From positions 62,001-126,000 of the forward strand of contig WJMF01000099.1 of NCBI GenBank assembly GCA_014728085.1: 64,000 nucleotides of DNA. The letters run 5' to 3'. Origin of the DNA: Candidatus Zhuqueibacterota bacterium (GTDB lineage Bacteria; Zhuqueibacterota; Zhuqueibacteria; Residuimicrobiales; Oceaniaggregativiventaceae). Below, in pieces: positions 27,593-35,329 of the stretch. The position numbers were made by a program, and so were the translations under genes. Under the pieces are notes generated by a model. The model worked only from the letters and a program-made list of their open reading frames with translations. It had not been told where the DNA came from and made no database searches. How positions within the stretch are numbered: position 1 is the first letter of the stretch; the number at the start of each line of letters is the position of its first letter.

Positions 27593-28654
27593 TTATAGAC
27601 ACTTTTCTGCTATAGCTGTTCCCATCTGCTCTGTCGATACCGCCGTCGTATTCGAGTCGGCAATATCCACAGTGCGCAATCCCTCTGTGAGAACTCTGTT
27701 GATGGCGTTCTCGATTCGAGTTGCACAATTTTTCATTTTAAACGAGTATCGAAACATCATCGCAACAGAAGCTATCATGGCGATAGGATTGGCTTTGTTC
27801 TGTCCGGCAATATCAGGCGCTGAACCGTGTACGGGTTCATACAGGGCTCTGGATTCACCGAGACTGGCGGAGGGCAGCATGCCCAGAGAGCCGGTTAACA
27901 TGGAAGCTTCATCGCTGAGAATGTCGCCAAAGAGATTACCGGTCAGAATAACATCGAATTGCCCTGGATTGCGTACAAGCTGCATGGCGCAATTGTCGAC
28001 ATACATGTGGTTCATTGTAATGTTTGGATGGGTTTGAGAAATTTGTTTCACGCGGCGCCGCCAGAGCTGGGAGACCAGCAGCACATTTGCCTTATCCACA
28101 GAGGTGAGTTTTTGTCTTCGCATCGCAGCGGCGGCAAATGCAATATCTGCAATGCGGTCTACTTCCTTTTGCGTATATACCATGGTGTTGTATGCTTTGT
28201 CACCCTGGTCCTCTGCAGGGGTGCCGAAATAGAGGCCACCGGTTAATTCGCGAACAATCAGGATATCCACGCCGCTAATGATCTCCTTTTTCAATGTTGA
28301 GGCATTTTCCAGAGCAGAAAAGACCCGGGCCGGCCGTAAATTGGCGAATAATCCCAATTCTTTGCGCAAGCCCAGCAATCCCCTTTCCGGTCTCTTATCC
28401 GCCGGACCGCTGTCCCACTTTGGGTCTCCGATGGCGCCCAACAGTACGGCATCGCAAGAGGTGCAAAGTTGCAGAGTTTCCTTCGGAAGAGGAGTGTTGT
28501 GGCGATCAAGGGCTTTGCCGCCGATGTCGCCGTACTGATAATCAAACTCTATATCGGCAAAATCAGAGATTGCATCCAGGACCTTGATGGCCTGTTTGAT
28601 GACTTCCGGTCCAACTCCATCTCCGGGCAGAATGGCTATTGATTTTTTTTTCAT
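27593..28654 (-). CDS. leuB: 3-isopropylmalate dehydrogenase
   Basis: 353 residues from the ATG opening MKKKSIAILPGDGVGPEV; a GTG three codons earlier overlaps the leuA stop and is an alternative. Conserved points are LLGAIGDPKWDSGPADKRPERGLLGLRKEL, the VRELTGGLYFG motif, the catalytic Lys in TSVDKANVL and the metal-binding stretch LTGNLFGDILSDEASML (Asp residues). It oxidises 3-isopropylmalate in leucine synthesis, and with citramalate-derived 3-methylmalate it can also serve the isoleucine route opened by CimA. leuC and leuD are not in the window. Confidence 0.94.
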   Translation of the reverse strand: MKKKSIAILPGDGVGPEVIKQAIKVLDAISDFADIEFDYQYGDIGGKALDRHNTPLPKETLQLCTSCDAVLLGAIGDPKWDSGPADKRPERGLLGLRKELGLFANLRPARVFSALENASTLKKEIISGVDILIVRELTGGLYFGTPAEDQGDKAYNTMVYTQKEVDRIADIAFAAAAMRRQKLTSVDKANVLLVSQLWRRRVKQISQTHPNITMNHMYVDNCAMQLVRNPGQFDVILTGNLFGDILSDEASMLTGSLGMLPSASLGESRALYEPVHGSAPDIAGQNKANPIAMIASVAMMFRYSFKMKNCATRIENAINRVLTEGLRTVDIADSNTTAVSTEQMGTAIAEKCL

Positions 28655-28659
28655 AACAG

Positions 28660-30171
28660 TCACTTTTCCGTATGGATTCTGTTCACAGCACTGAGGTAGG
28701 CGCGAATACTCGCTTCTATCACATCTGTGCTCGCTCCGCGTCCCAGATACTTTTTACCGTTTTTTTCCAGCCTGACCACCACTTCACCAAGGGCATCTTT
28801 GCCGCTGGTTACACCACGAAGGTTATACTCCGCCAGTTTGACGTCAGAGCCGGTTAGTTTATCAATGGCCTTGCAGGCGGCGTCAATCGGTCCATCACCG
28901 ACGGCGGCATCCTGGATGATTTTATCCTCATACCTCAATTTTATGGCTGCTGTCGGAGCCGTTTGGTTGCCGCTAAGAATATGAAAGTAGACAAGCTGAT
29001 ATTTGTTCTCGGTTTTCTCGGTCTCATCACTCACCAGAGCAAGCAAATCCTCTTCGTAAACCTCTTTTTTCTTGTCTGCGACCTGTAAAAAGCGGTCATA
29101 AACGTGATCCAGCTCTTCTTTTATCAATACGAATCCGAGTTCAGCCAGGCGGGTTTTAAGACCGTGTCTGCCTGAATGACGGCCCAGCACGATTTTATTG
29201 GACTCTAAACCAATATCAGAGGGTGACATGATTTCATATGTGCTGGCATCTTTTATGACTGCATCCTGGTGGATTCCGCTTTCATGTGCAAAGGCATTGC
29301 CACCCACAATCGCCTTATTGGGTTGTACGGGAATGCCCATAAGATGGCTGACCATCCGGCTTGTATTCATGATTTCTTCTGCATTGATGGAGAGCGTTTT
29401 ACCATAATAACCCTGTCGGGTAACGAGCGTCATGACGACTTCCTCGAGCGCTGCATTGCCGGCTCTCTCTCCGACGCCGTTTATGGTAACTTCTGCCTGT
29501 TGGGCTCCATTCTTAATCGCCGCGAGCGTATTGGCGACAGCCAACCCCAGATCATTGTGACAGTGAACGCTGAGTATGGCGTTGTCGATATTGCTGACCG
29601 ATTGCCGCAGCTCTTTAATTAATTCTGCAAATTCTTCCGGGTTTGTGTATCCCACCGTATCGGGTATATTAATGACCGTTGCTCCGGCCTCTATTGCAGC
29701 CTGAACAATTTTAAACAAAAATGCCTTGCCCGTACGAGCGGAATCTTCCGGAGAAAATTCAACATCGGCGACATAACCTTTTGCTTTTTTCACCCCTTTT
29801 ATGGCCATGTCCAGGATTTCGTCTTCTGACTTTTTAAACTTTTTATCCAAATGTATTTTTGACGTGGCAACAAACGTGTGAATCCTTGGCTTTTCGGCTT
29901 TTTCAAGAGCCCTGGCTGCCTGCTCGATATCGACATCTATACAACGGGCCAGAGCAGCTATTGAAGGGCCTTTCACCTGTTCGGCGATGTTCTGAACGGC
30001 CTTGAATTGTACCTGCGACGAGACAGGAAATCCCGCCTCGATCACATCTACACCCAGCTTTGCGAGCTGATGCGCAATGGTTACTTTTTCATGAATATCG
30101 AGACTCGCGCCGGGTGATTGTTCTCCATCGCGCAAGGTGGTATCAAATATATAGACCCGATTTTGATCCAT
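28660..30171 (-). CDS. leuA: 2-isopropylmalate synthase
   Basis: 503 residues, normal for bacterial LeuA. The N-terminus YIFDTTLRDGEQSPGASLD is the LeuA signature; catalytic barrel elements include DVEFSPEDSARTGKAFL, INIPDTVGYTNPEEFA and LSVHCHNDLGLAVANTLAAI. Residues after about 390 form the LeuA dimerisation/allosteric domain where leucine binds. It condenses 2-ketoisovalerate with acetyl-CoA. It lies 12 bases after ilvC and essentially abuts leuB. Confidence 0.95.
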   Translation of the reverse strand: MDQNRVYIFDTTLRDGEQSPGASLDIHEKVTIAHQLAKLGVDVIEAGFPVSSQVQFKAVQNIAEQVKGPSIAALARCIDVDIEQAARALEKAEKPRIHTFVATSKIHLDKKFKKSEDEILDMAIKGVKKAKGYVADVEFSPEDSARTGKAFLFKIVQAAIEAGATVINIPDTVGYTNPEEFAELIKELRQSVSNIDNAILSVHCHNDLGLAVANTLAAIKNGAQQAEVTINGVGERAGNAALEEVVMTLVTRQGYYGKTLSINAEEIMNTSRMVSHLMGIPVQPNKAIVGGNAFAHESGIHQDAVIKDASTYEIMSPSDIGLESNKIVLGRHSGRHGLKTRLAELGFVLIKEELDHVYDRFLQVADKKKEVYEEDLLALVSDETEKTENKYQLVYFHILSGNQTAPTAAIKLRYEDKIIQDAAVGDGPIDAACKAIDKLTGSDVKLAEYNLRGVTSGKDALGEVVVRLEKNGKKYLGRGASTDVIEASIRAYLSAVNRIHTEK

Positions 30172-30183
30172 GACCTTATTACC

Positions 30184-31176
30184 TCATTTATTATTGATCC
30201 AGCTCATCATCTTGCGTAATTCTTTGCCTACTTTTTCGATTTTTTCGTTATCCAGTTTTTGCCGCAAGGCATTGAATTTTGGCCCATTGGCCTGGTTTTC
30301 CAGAATCCATTCCGTGGCAAAAGAACCGTCTTGCACTCTTTTAAGAGCCTCTTTCATCGCTTTTTTGCTCTCTTCGCCAATGATTTGAGGGCCCCTTGAC
30401 AGCCCGCCATACTCTGCTGTATCACTGACAGAGTAGTACATCCCAGACAAGCCATTTTCGTAGATTAAATCCACGATTAATTTCATTTCATGCAGACATT
30501 CAAAATAGGCAATTTCCGGTTGATATCCGGCTTCCACCAGCGTGTTAAAGCCAGACAGAATCAATTCCGTTACTCCTCCGCAAAGAACGGTTTGTTCCCC
30601 AAACAGATCGGTTTCCGTCTCTTCTTTAAAGCTGGTCTGCAAAACACCGGCTCTTGTTGCACCAATACCCCTGGCATAGGCGAGGGCAAATTCTTTGGCC
30701 TGACCTGAATAATCCTGATAAATTGCAATCAGACTTGGGACGCCCTGTTTTTGTTGATATTGACGCCTGACAAGATGCCCCGGTCCCTTTGGCGCAATCA
30801 TGATAACATCGATAGTGGACGGGGGTACGATTTGATTGTAGTGAATGTTAAATCCGTGCGCAAAAGCCAGAATGTTGCCTTTCTGCAGATTGGGAAGAAT
30901 GTCGTTTTTATAGACTCCGGGTTGTATGGTATCCGGTACGAGTAACATAATAATATCACCGGCACGAACAGCCTCTTTGTTTTCCATTACCTCAAGGCCG
31001 TCAGCTTCTGCCTGGTGCCAAAATTCATTTTTTTCGTGCAGAGCGACAATAACGTTCAACCCACTCTCTTTTAGATTCTGGGCATGTGCATGTCCCTGAC
31101 TACCATAACCGAGGATTACAATTTTTTTGTCCTTGAGGATATCAAGATTCGCGTCGCCATCATAATAAACTTTCAT
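30184..31176 (-). CDS. ilvC: Ketol-acid reductoisomerase
   Basis: 330 residues, the short class I KARI length. NADPH-binding [20 protein letters not shown], then [24 protein letters not shown], and the C-terminal knotted domain with [16 protein letters not shown], containing the metal-binding acidic residues, and [13 protein letters not shown]. It converts acetolactate or acetohydroxybutyrate to the dihydroxy acids for valine, leucine and isoleucine. The next enzyme (ilvD, dihydroxyacid dehydratase) is not in the window. Confidence 0.96.
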   Translation of the reverse strand: MKVYYDGDANLDILKDKKIVILGYGSQGHAHAQNLKESGLNVIVALHEKNEFWHQAEADGLEVMENKEAVRAGDIIMLLVPDTIQPGVYKNDILPNLQKGNILAFAHGFNIHYNQIVPPSTIDVIMIAPKGPGHLVRRQYQQKQGVPSLIAIYQDYSGQAKEFALAYARGIGATRAGVLQTSFKEETETDLFGEQTVLCGGVTELILSGFNTLVEAGYQPEIAYFECLHEMKLIVDLIYENGLSGMYYSVSDTAEYGGLSRGPQIIGEESKKAMKEALKRVQDGSFATEWILENQANGPKFNALRQKLDNEKIEKVGKELRKMMSWINNK

Positions 31177-31191
31177 TTTTTGACTCCCAGT

Positions 31192-31698
31192 TTAAACATG
31201 GTTGGATAAAGTTTTGTCATGAAATTCTCTGATCATGGCAATAGAACCCGTTCTTGCCAGATCTTTAATGCCAAACGGTTTGAGGGTTTCAAGAAATGCG
31301 TTGATTTTCTTTTCACTGCCGGTTAATTCCAAAGTAACGGAATGATTGCTAATGTCCACCACCTTGGCGCGAAAAATGTCAACCAGGTTGGTAATATCGC
31401 CGCGTTTGGATGAAGGGCAGTGAACCTTGGCGAGAACCAGCTCACGGTTGACATAGTCTCTGCCGCTGGTTGTGATATCGGTTACCCGTATGACATCGAT
31501 GAGCTTGTTCAGTTGTTTGTTGATCTGCTCAATGACCCAGTCATCGCCTCTGACCACCATAGTCATGTTTGAAGTTTTGGTATCCACATGGCTGACACTC
31601 AGGCTTTCAATGTTAAATCCACGCGCGCTGAAAAGTCCTGAAATTCTTGCCAAAACCCCTGCCTGGTTTTCAACTTCGATATTGATAATATGTCTCAT
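31192..31698 (-). CDS. ilvN: Acetolactate synthase small (regulatory) subunit
   Basis: 168 residues. The ACT domain opens the protein (MRHIINIEVENQAGVLARISGLFSARGFNIESLSV), the hallmark of IlvN/IlvH that binds valine, and a second ACT-like C-terminal domain follows (LELTGSEKKINAFLETLKPFGI). It partners the catalytic subunit IlvB encoded just upstream; the stop of ilvB and start of ilvN share one base (TAATG), which suggests coupled translation and balanced amounts. Confidence 0.95.
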   Translation of the reverse strand: MRHIINIEVENQAGVLARISGLFSARGFNIESLSVSHVDTKTSNMTMVVRGDDWVIEQINKQLNKLIDVIRVTDITTSGRDYVNRELVLAKVHCPSSKRGDITNLVDIFRAKVVDISNHSVTLELTGSEKKINAFLETLKPFGIKDLARTGSIAMIREFHDKTLSNHV

Positions 31699-33416
31699 TA
31701 GGCCATTCCCCTTATCATTTCGTCAATTGGTGCTCCTGATGGCACCATTGGATAGACATTTTCTTCTTTATCTATAATGACATCAACAACGACCGGCCCG
31801 GGCGTTTCGAGTGCTTTTTTCAGTGTGGATTGGACCTCATCGGGTTCGGTTATACGGAACCCGGCAGCCCCATAGGCCTGTGCCAGGGCAACAAAGTCCG
31901 GGACATATGTCGGACAGTCATCTTCGGTTTGTTTGCAGTTCGGCGGACAATTGGGATTGCGTCTGAGACAAATGGATGAGAAGCGGCGCTTGTAAAAAAT
32001 TGCCTGCCACTGCCTTACCATGCCCAATGCACCGTTGTTCAGGATAATGATTTTTACCGGCAGATTGTAAATCACGGCCGTTGCCAGCTCCTGTATATTC
32101 ATTTGTATGCTGCCATCTCCGGCAATATCGATGACCATTCGGTCGGGGTTGGCGACTTGTGCTCCTATTGCTGCCGGAAATCCATACCCCATGGTCCCGA
32201 GCCCCCCGGATGTTAAAAACGCTCTGGGTTTCTTGAAATTATAATACTGTGCCGTCCACATTTGATTTTGTCCCACTTCTGTGGCAACAATGGCATTGTG
32301 GTCTGTCAATTCGGCTATCTGTTCGATGACGTATTGAGGTTGAATTTTGCCGATATTTGCATAAGAGAGCGGATGATCGTTTTTCCACTGCAGAATTTGT
32401 TTCATCCAGGTCTTGTGTTTTTGCTCGCTTAGAAGCTTGTTGATTTCGCGCAAAACGTACTTTACATCGCCAACCACCGGTACGGCGACCTGAACATTTT
32501 TGCGAATTGTGGTGGGGTCAATGTCGATATGAACAATCTGGGCGTTTGGGGCAAATTGTTCCACTTTGCCGGTGACGCGGTCATCAAAACGAACGCCGAC
32601 TGCAATGATGAGGTCAGCCTGTTGCATGGCATAATTTGCATAGGCGGTTCCGTGCATTCCGAGCATCTTCAAAGCCTGATCCGAGGTTTCGGGAAATGTG
32701 CCCAGCCCCATCAGTGTTGTTGTCACCGGTGCTTGAATTTTTTTTGCCAGGGTTTCGAGCTCCTGGTTGGCACCACTGCTGACCACACCACCGCCGGCAA
32801 ATATTACGGGTTGTTTGCTCTGTTCTATGAGGCTGGCCGCCTTTTTAATTTGGCGTTTGTTGCCTTTTATAGTGGGTTTGTAACTTCGAATTTCCACAGA
32901 ATCCGGATAAGTTGATCTGGTTTTAGCCTGCTGAATATCTTTTGGGATATCGACCAAAACCGGTCCCGGCCTTCCGGTTTGAGCAATATAAAAAGCGGAT
33001 TTTAAAATTTTAGCGAGGTCTTCGATGTTCTTTACCAGATAGTTATGTTTTGTGATCGATCGGGTTACCCCGCAAACATCCGCTTCCTGAAACGCATCAT
33101 TTCCGATCAAATGCGTTGCCACCTGTCCGGTAATGGCGACGATCGGAATGGAATCCATATGTGCCGTTGCCAGCCCGGTGGCCAGGTTGGTTGCTCCGGG
33201 CCCGGAAGTAGCAAGACAAATACCGGCCTTTCCTGAAGACCGCGCATAACCATCAGCCGCATGTATGGCACCCTGTTCATGGCGGGTGAGATAAAAAGGG
33301 ATGTCGCTGTTATAAAGACAGTCAAAAATATCGATCACCGCTCCGCCCGGGTAGCCGAAAATGGCCTGCACACCTTCCTGCTTGAATGCATGAATGATCA
33401 ATTCTGCTCCAGTCAT
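31698..33416 (-). CDS. ilvB: Acetolactate synthase large (catalytic) subunit
   Basis: 572 residues. ThDP enzyme with the catalytic Glu in YLTRHEQGAIHAADGYARSSG, FAD/central-domain stretch, and the ThDP-Mg motif GDGSIQMNIQELATA with NNGALGMVRQWQAIFY. The first gene of the operon, preceded by AAGGAG, a leader peptide and a strong promoter. An uncommon cysteine-bearing insert lies between the GMVRQWQ helix and the VPDFVALAQAYG segment, with C483, C490, C494 and C501, which could bind a metal or form disulfides; similar inserts occur in some other bacterial IlvB proteins. It makes acetolactate and acetohydroxybutyrate, the first shared step of branched-chain amino-acid synthesis. Confidence 0.95.
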   Translation of the reverse strand: MTGAELIIHAFKQEGVQAIFGYPGGAVIDIFDCLYNSDIPFYLTRHEQGAIHAADGYARSSGKAGICLATSGPGATNLATGLATAHMDSIPIVAITGQVATHLIGNDAFQEADVCGVTRSITKHNYLVKNIEDLAKILKSAFYIAQTGRPGPVLVDIPKDIQQAKTRSTYPDSVEIRSYKPTIKGNKRQIKKAASLIEQSKQPVIFAGGGVVSSGANQELETLAKKIQAPVTTTLMGLGTFPETSDQALKMLGMHGTAYANYAMQQADLIIAVGVRFDDRVTGKVEQFAPNAQIVHIDIDPTTIRKNVQVAVPVVGDVKYVLREINKLLSEQKHKTWMKQILQWKNDHPLSYANIGKIQPQYVIEQIAELTDHNAIVATEVGQNQMWTAQYYNFKKPRAFLTSGGLGTMGYGFPAAIGAQVANPDRMVIDIAGDGSIQMNIQELATAVIYNLPVKIIILNNGALGMVRQWQAIFYKRRFSSICLRRNPNCPPNCKQTEDDCPTYVPDFVALAQAYGAAGFRITEPDEVQSTLKKALETPGPVVVDVIIDKEENVYPMVPSGAPIDEMIRGMA

Positions 33417-33518
33417 AAAAAGATCTCCTTAAACTAGAAAATATTGTCAAAGCAAACCCTTGCGAGTTGGATGCCAGAGGAAATTTTGAAACAAAGTGGA
33501 ATGTTTTTTAAAGAGGAG

Positions 33519-33564
33519 CCCCTTGCACCCAAGTCCGTATTAACGAATACGGGGAAGCAAGAGG
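33519..33564 (-). promoter_or_regulatory. Attenuator-type RNA structure downstream of and overlapping the ilv leader peptide
   Basis: On the minus strand CCGTATT and AATACGG (33535-33552) form a 7-bp hairpin with a 4-base loop that contains the leader stop codon. It is enclosed by CCTCTTGC (33557-33564, Leu codons of the leader) pairing with GCAAGGGG (33519-33526). The same downstream stretch, GGGTGCA (33524-33530), can instead pair perfectly with TGCACCC in leader codons 15-16 (33633-33639), so the two folds exclude each other. No T tract follows, so Rho-dependent or translational control is as possible as intrinsic termination. Confidence 0.55.
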
Positions 33565-33680
33565 TCGAGTAGAATAATAATTGGGGTCAAAACAAGAATA
33601 TCGAGGGCAGGAATACCCTGAACGCCTACCATGGGTGCAGTGGTTAAATCAAATCTGCAGATTTTTTTGTTTGCGTTCAT
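33540..33680 (-). CDS. Branched-chain amino-acid leader peptide of the ilv-leu-arg operon (46 residues)
   Basis: ATG at 33680 to TAA at 33540, in the gap before ilvB. Residues 29-43 read LVLTPIIILLDLLLP; of the last 21 residues 8 are Leu, 5 Ile and 1 Val, with consecutive Ile codons (ATT ATT ATT) and Leu codons (CTA CTC, and CTC TTG CTT). This is the signature of an attenuation leader peptide that senses charged Leu/Ile/Val-tRNA, as in the ilv and leu operons of enteric bacteria. It begins about 36 bases after the predicted transcription start. It ends 123 bases before ilvB, inside a foldable region. The ribosome binding site is weak (AAAGAA). Confidence 0.78.
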   Translation of the reverse strand: MNANKKICRFDLTTAPMVGVQGIPALDILVLTPIIILLDLLLPRIR

Positions 33681-33722
33681 AACGATAATTCTTTAAAATG
33701 AGTGACTTAGTTTTATTAGCTA

Positions 33723-33750
33723 AATATAATCATTTATTTAAAAATGTCAA
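33723..33750 (-). promoter_or_regulatory. Sigma-70-type promoter of the ilv-leu-arg operon
   Basis: Read on the minus strand: a perfect TTGACA (33745-33750), 16-base spacer, TATATT (33723-33728). Predicted start near 33716, about 36 bases before the leader-peptide ATG. The surrounding sequence is very AT-rich. Confidence 0.8.
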
Positions 33751-33848
33751 GTATTATTATTTATTTTTTTGTTTTTTTGTAGAAAGCGGCTAATTTTCCT
33801 AAGATAATATCGGTACCCTGTTTCCGGCTGCAGAGTTGAATTCCTTTC

Positions 33849-33877
33849 TTGATTTACGGATTGATTATGCGTAATAT
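33849..33877 (+). promoter_or_regulatory. Sigma-70-type promoter for the 33910 gene
   Basis: TTGATT (33849-33854), 17-base spacer, TAATAT (33872-33877), with transcription predicted from about 33884, 26 bases before the TTG start. Together with the minus-strand promoter it makes this 493-base gap a divergent control region. Confidence 0.65.
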
Positions 33878-33909
33878 ATAAAATTACCTTAATTATTGAC
33901 GGAGTTGAT

Positions 33910-35151
33910 TTGCTCGGAGAACTGATAAAAATCGGGATTTTGATACTGTACTTTATCTGGAGTCTTGTGCTCTCTTTGCAGATTTTTGTGTGGACATCCT
34001 GGAGATTTCATATCAGTGAAAATGTGCTTGTTGAAACAATGGTCAGTGTTGTTCAGGATTTAATATGGATACCGGTCGGATTGAGTTTGCCGTTTTATAT
34101 CTGGTTTTTGGCGAAAGAGGTCATTCGGAATCGTTGGTTAAGCATAGCTGCATTTGTTGTTTCCATTACCATTGGTTTTTACGGTTTGTTTCATCTAATG
34201 ACCTATTTTCGCTATCTCTTTTTATTATTCATCTTGTTTTTCTTTTTTTTATTGCTCGATAGTTTAATCCGCCGGCATGTACGGTTGGATATTCTGATTT
34301 TTACACTGTCCGTTCTCTTTGTCATTTTTCACTATCAAACTCAACTGTTGCCCGTCACACCTTTTCGCAAGCCATATCAGCACAAATTGAAGATCATGAG
34401 CTATAATATTCTTGTCAAACAGGCTCCTGAAAAGCGTAAAGCCATTATAGAATTAATCAACAAGGAGAGGCCGGATATCGTCTTTATTCAGGAGATCAAT
34501 CGCTATGACCGGGAATACTTTCCACGGCAACTGCCCGATTACCCTTACCAGTTGTGGGCCGGGCAATATGATGATTATAACGGTGGTGCGATTTTGTCCC
34601 GTTTTCCGTTGTCTGATAAACAAAACATACATATACGAACGGATTTAATGACCTCGTATACCAACCTGAATTATGCCGCGGTTAAGATTGAAAACCAAAG
34701 AATACATTTATATAATTTTCATTTTTATCCGAGCGGCCATCCGTTTATTCGATTTTTTACCGGCCGGAACAGCTTTGCAACCTTTTTTCCCAGTGCCAGG
34801 CGAACCTATACAAGGCGCCAGTCAGAAGCATCCCAGGTTCTTGATATTATTGCTGAAAAGAATGGAAGGGTCATTGTCGGTGGCGATTTTAATGACACGC
34901 CGAACAGCAGGCTTTATTATCGATTTTCCAAACGGTTTCAAAATGGATTTGCACAGGGCGGATGGGGATTAGGGACAACCTTTGGAAGGTCGTTATTGTC
35001 AACCATTTTTGATCCGTCATCGGCTTTTCATTTTGATTTTCTCAGAATCGATCATGTTTTTTGTTCGGAAAATATGGCTGTTTTATCGGCAAAGGTGCTC
35101 GACCTGGATGTTTCCGATCATCGCGCTCAGGTCGTTGTGATCGGCATATAA
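33910..35151 (+). CDS. Membrane-anchored endonuclease/exonuclease/phosphatase family protein
   Basis: 413 residues. Four hydrophobic helices occupy roughly residues 1-145. The C-terminal domain has the EEP fold landmarks: KIMSYNILVKQ (Asn), PDIVFIQEINRYD (metal-binding Glu), RVIVGGDFNDTPNS (Asp and Asn), and the terminal RIDHVFCSE plus VSDHRAQVVV (catalytic Asp-His). This arrangement is common among predicted membrane-linked phosphodiesterases; the substrate (nucleic acid, phospholipid or phosphosugar) is unknown. TTG start behind ACGGAG. Confidence 0.8.
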   Translation: MLGELIKIGILILYFIWSLVLSLQIFVWTSWRFHISENVLVETMVSVVQDLIWIPVGLSLPFYIWFLAKEVIRNRWLSIAAFVVSITIGFYGLFHLMTYFRYLFLLFILFFFFLLLDSLIRRHVRLDILIFTLSVLFVIFHYQTQLLPVTPFRKPYQHKLKIMSYNILVKQAPEKRKAIIELINKERPDIVFIQEINRYDREYFPRQLPDYPYQLWAGQYDDYNGGAILSRFPLSDKQNIHIRTDLMTSYTNLNYAAVKIENQRIHLYNFHFYPSGHPFIRFFTGRNSFATFFPSARRTYTRRQSEASQVLDIIAEKNGRVIVGGDFNDTPNSRLYYRFSKRFQNGFAQGGWGLGTTFGRSLLSTIFDPSSAFHFDFLRIDHVFCSENMAVLSAKVLDLDVSDHRAQVVVIGI

Positions 35152-35329
35152 AAAACGGCTCCTCAGGAATAACTTTTGGTTCAGAAAGGTTGGAACGTTA
35201 ACGAGTTTGATTTCGTTTAATGTGCGGATTGAAATAAAAGCCCGGGATGGATTGACCATATTATTCATAGTACCTGTTCCGCTTGATAAGTAGAGTAAGC
35301 AAGCATCTATTTGATAAAAAGGAGTCTTT

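Noticed and set aside
35152-35329. Regulatory element in the 178-base gap before the GWxTD gene
   Set aside because: Only weak promoter-like strings (for example TTGATA with TCTATT) were found; not strong enough to list.
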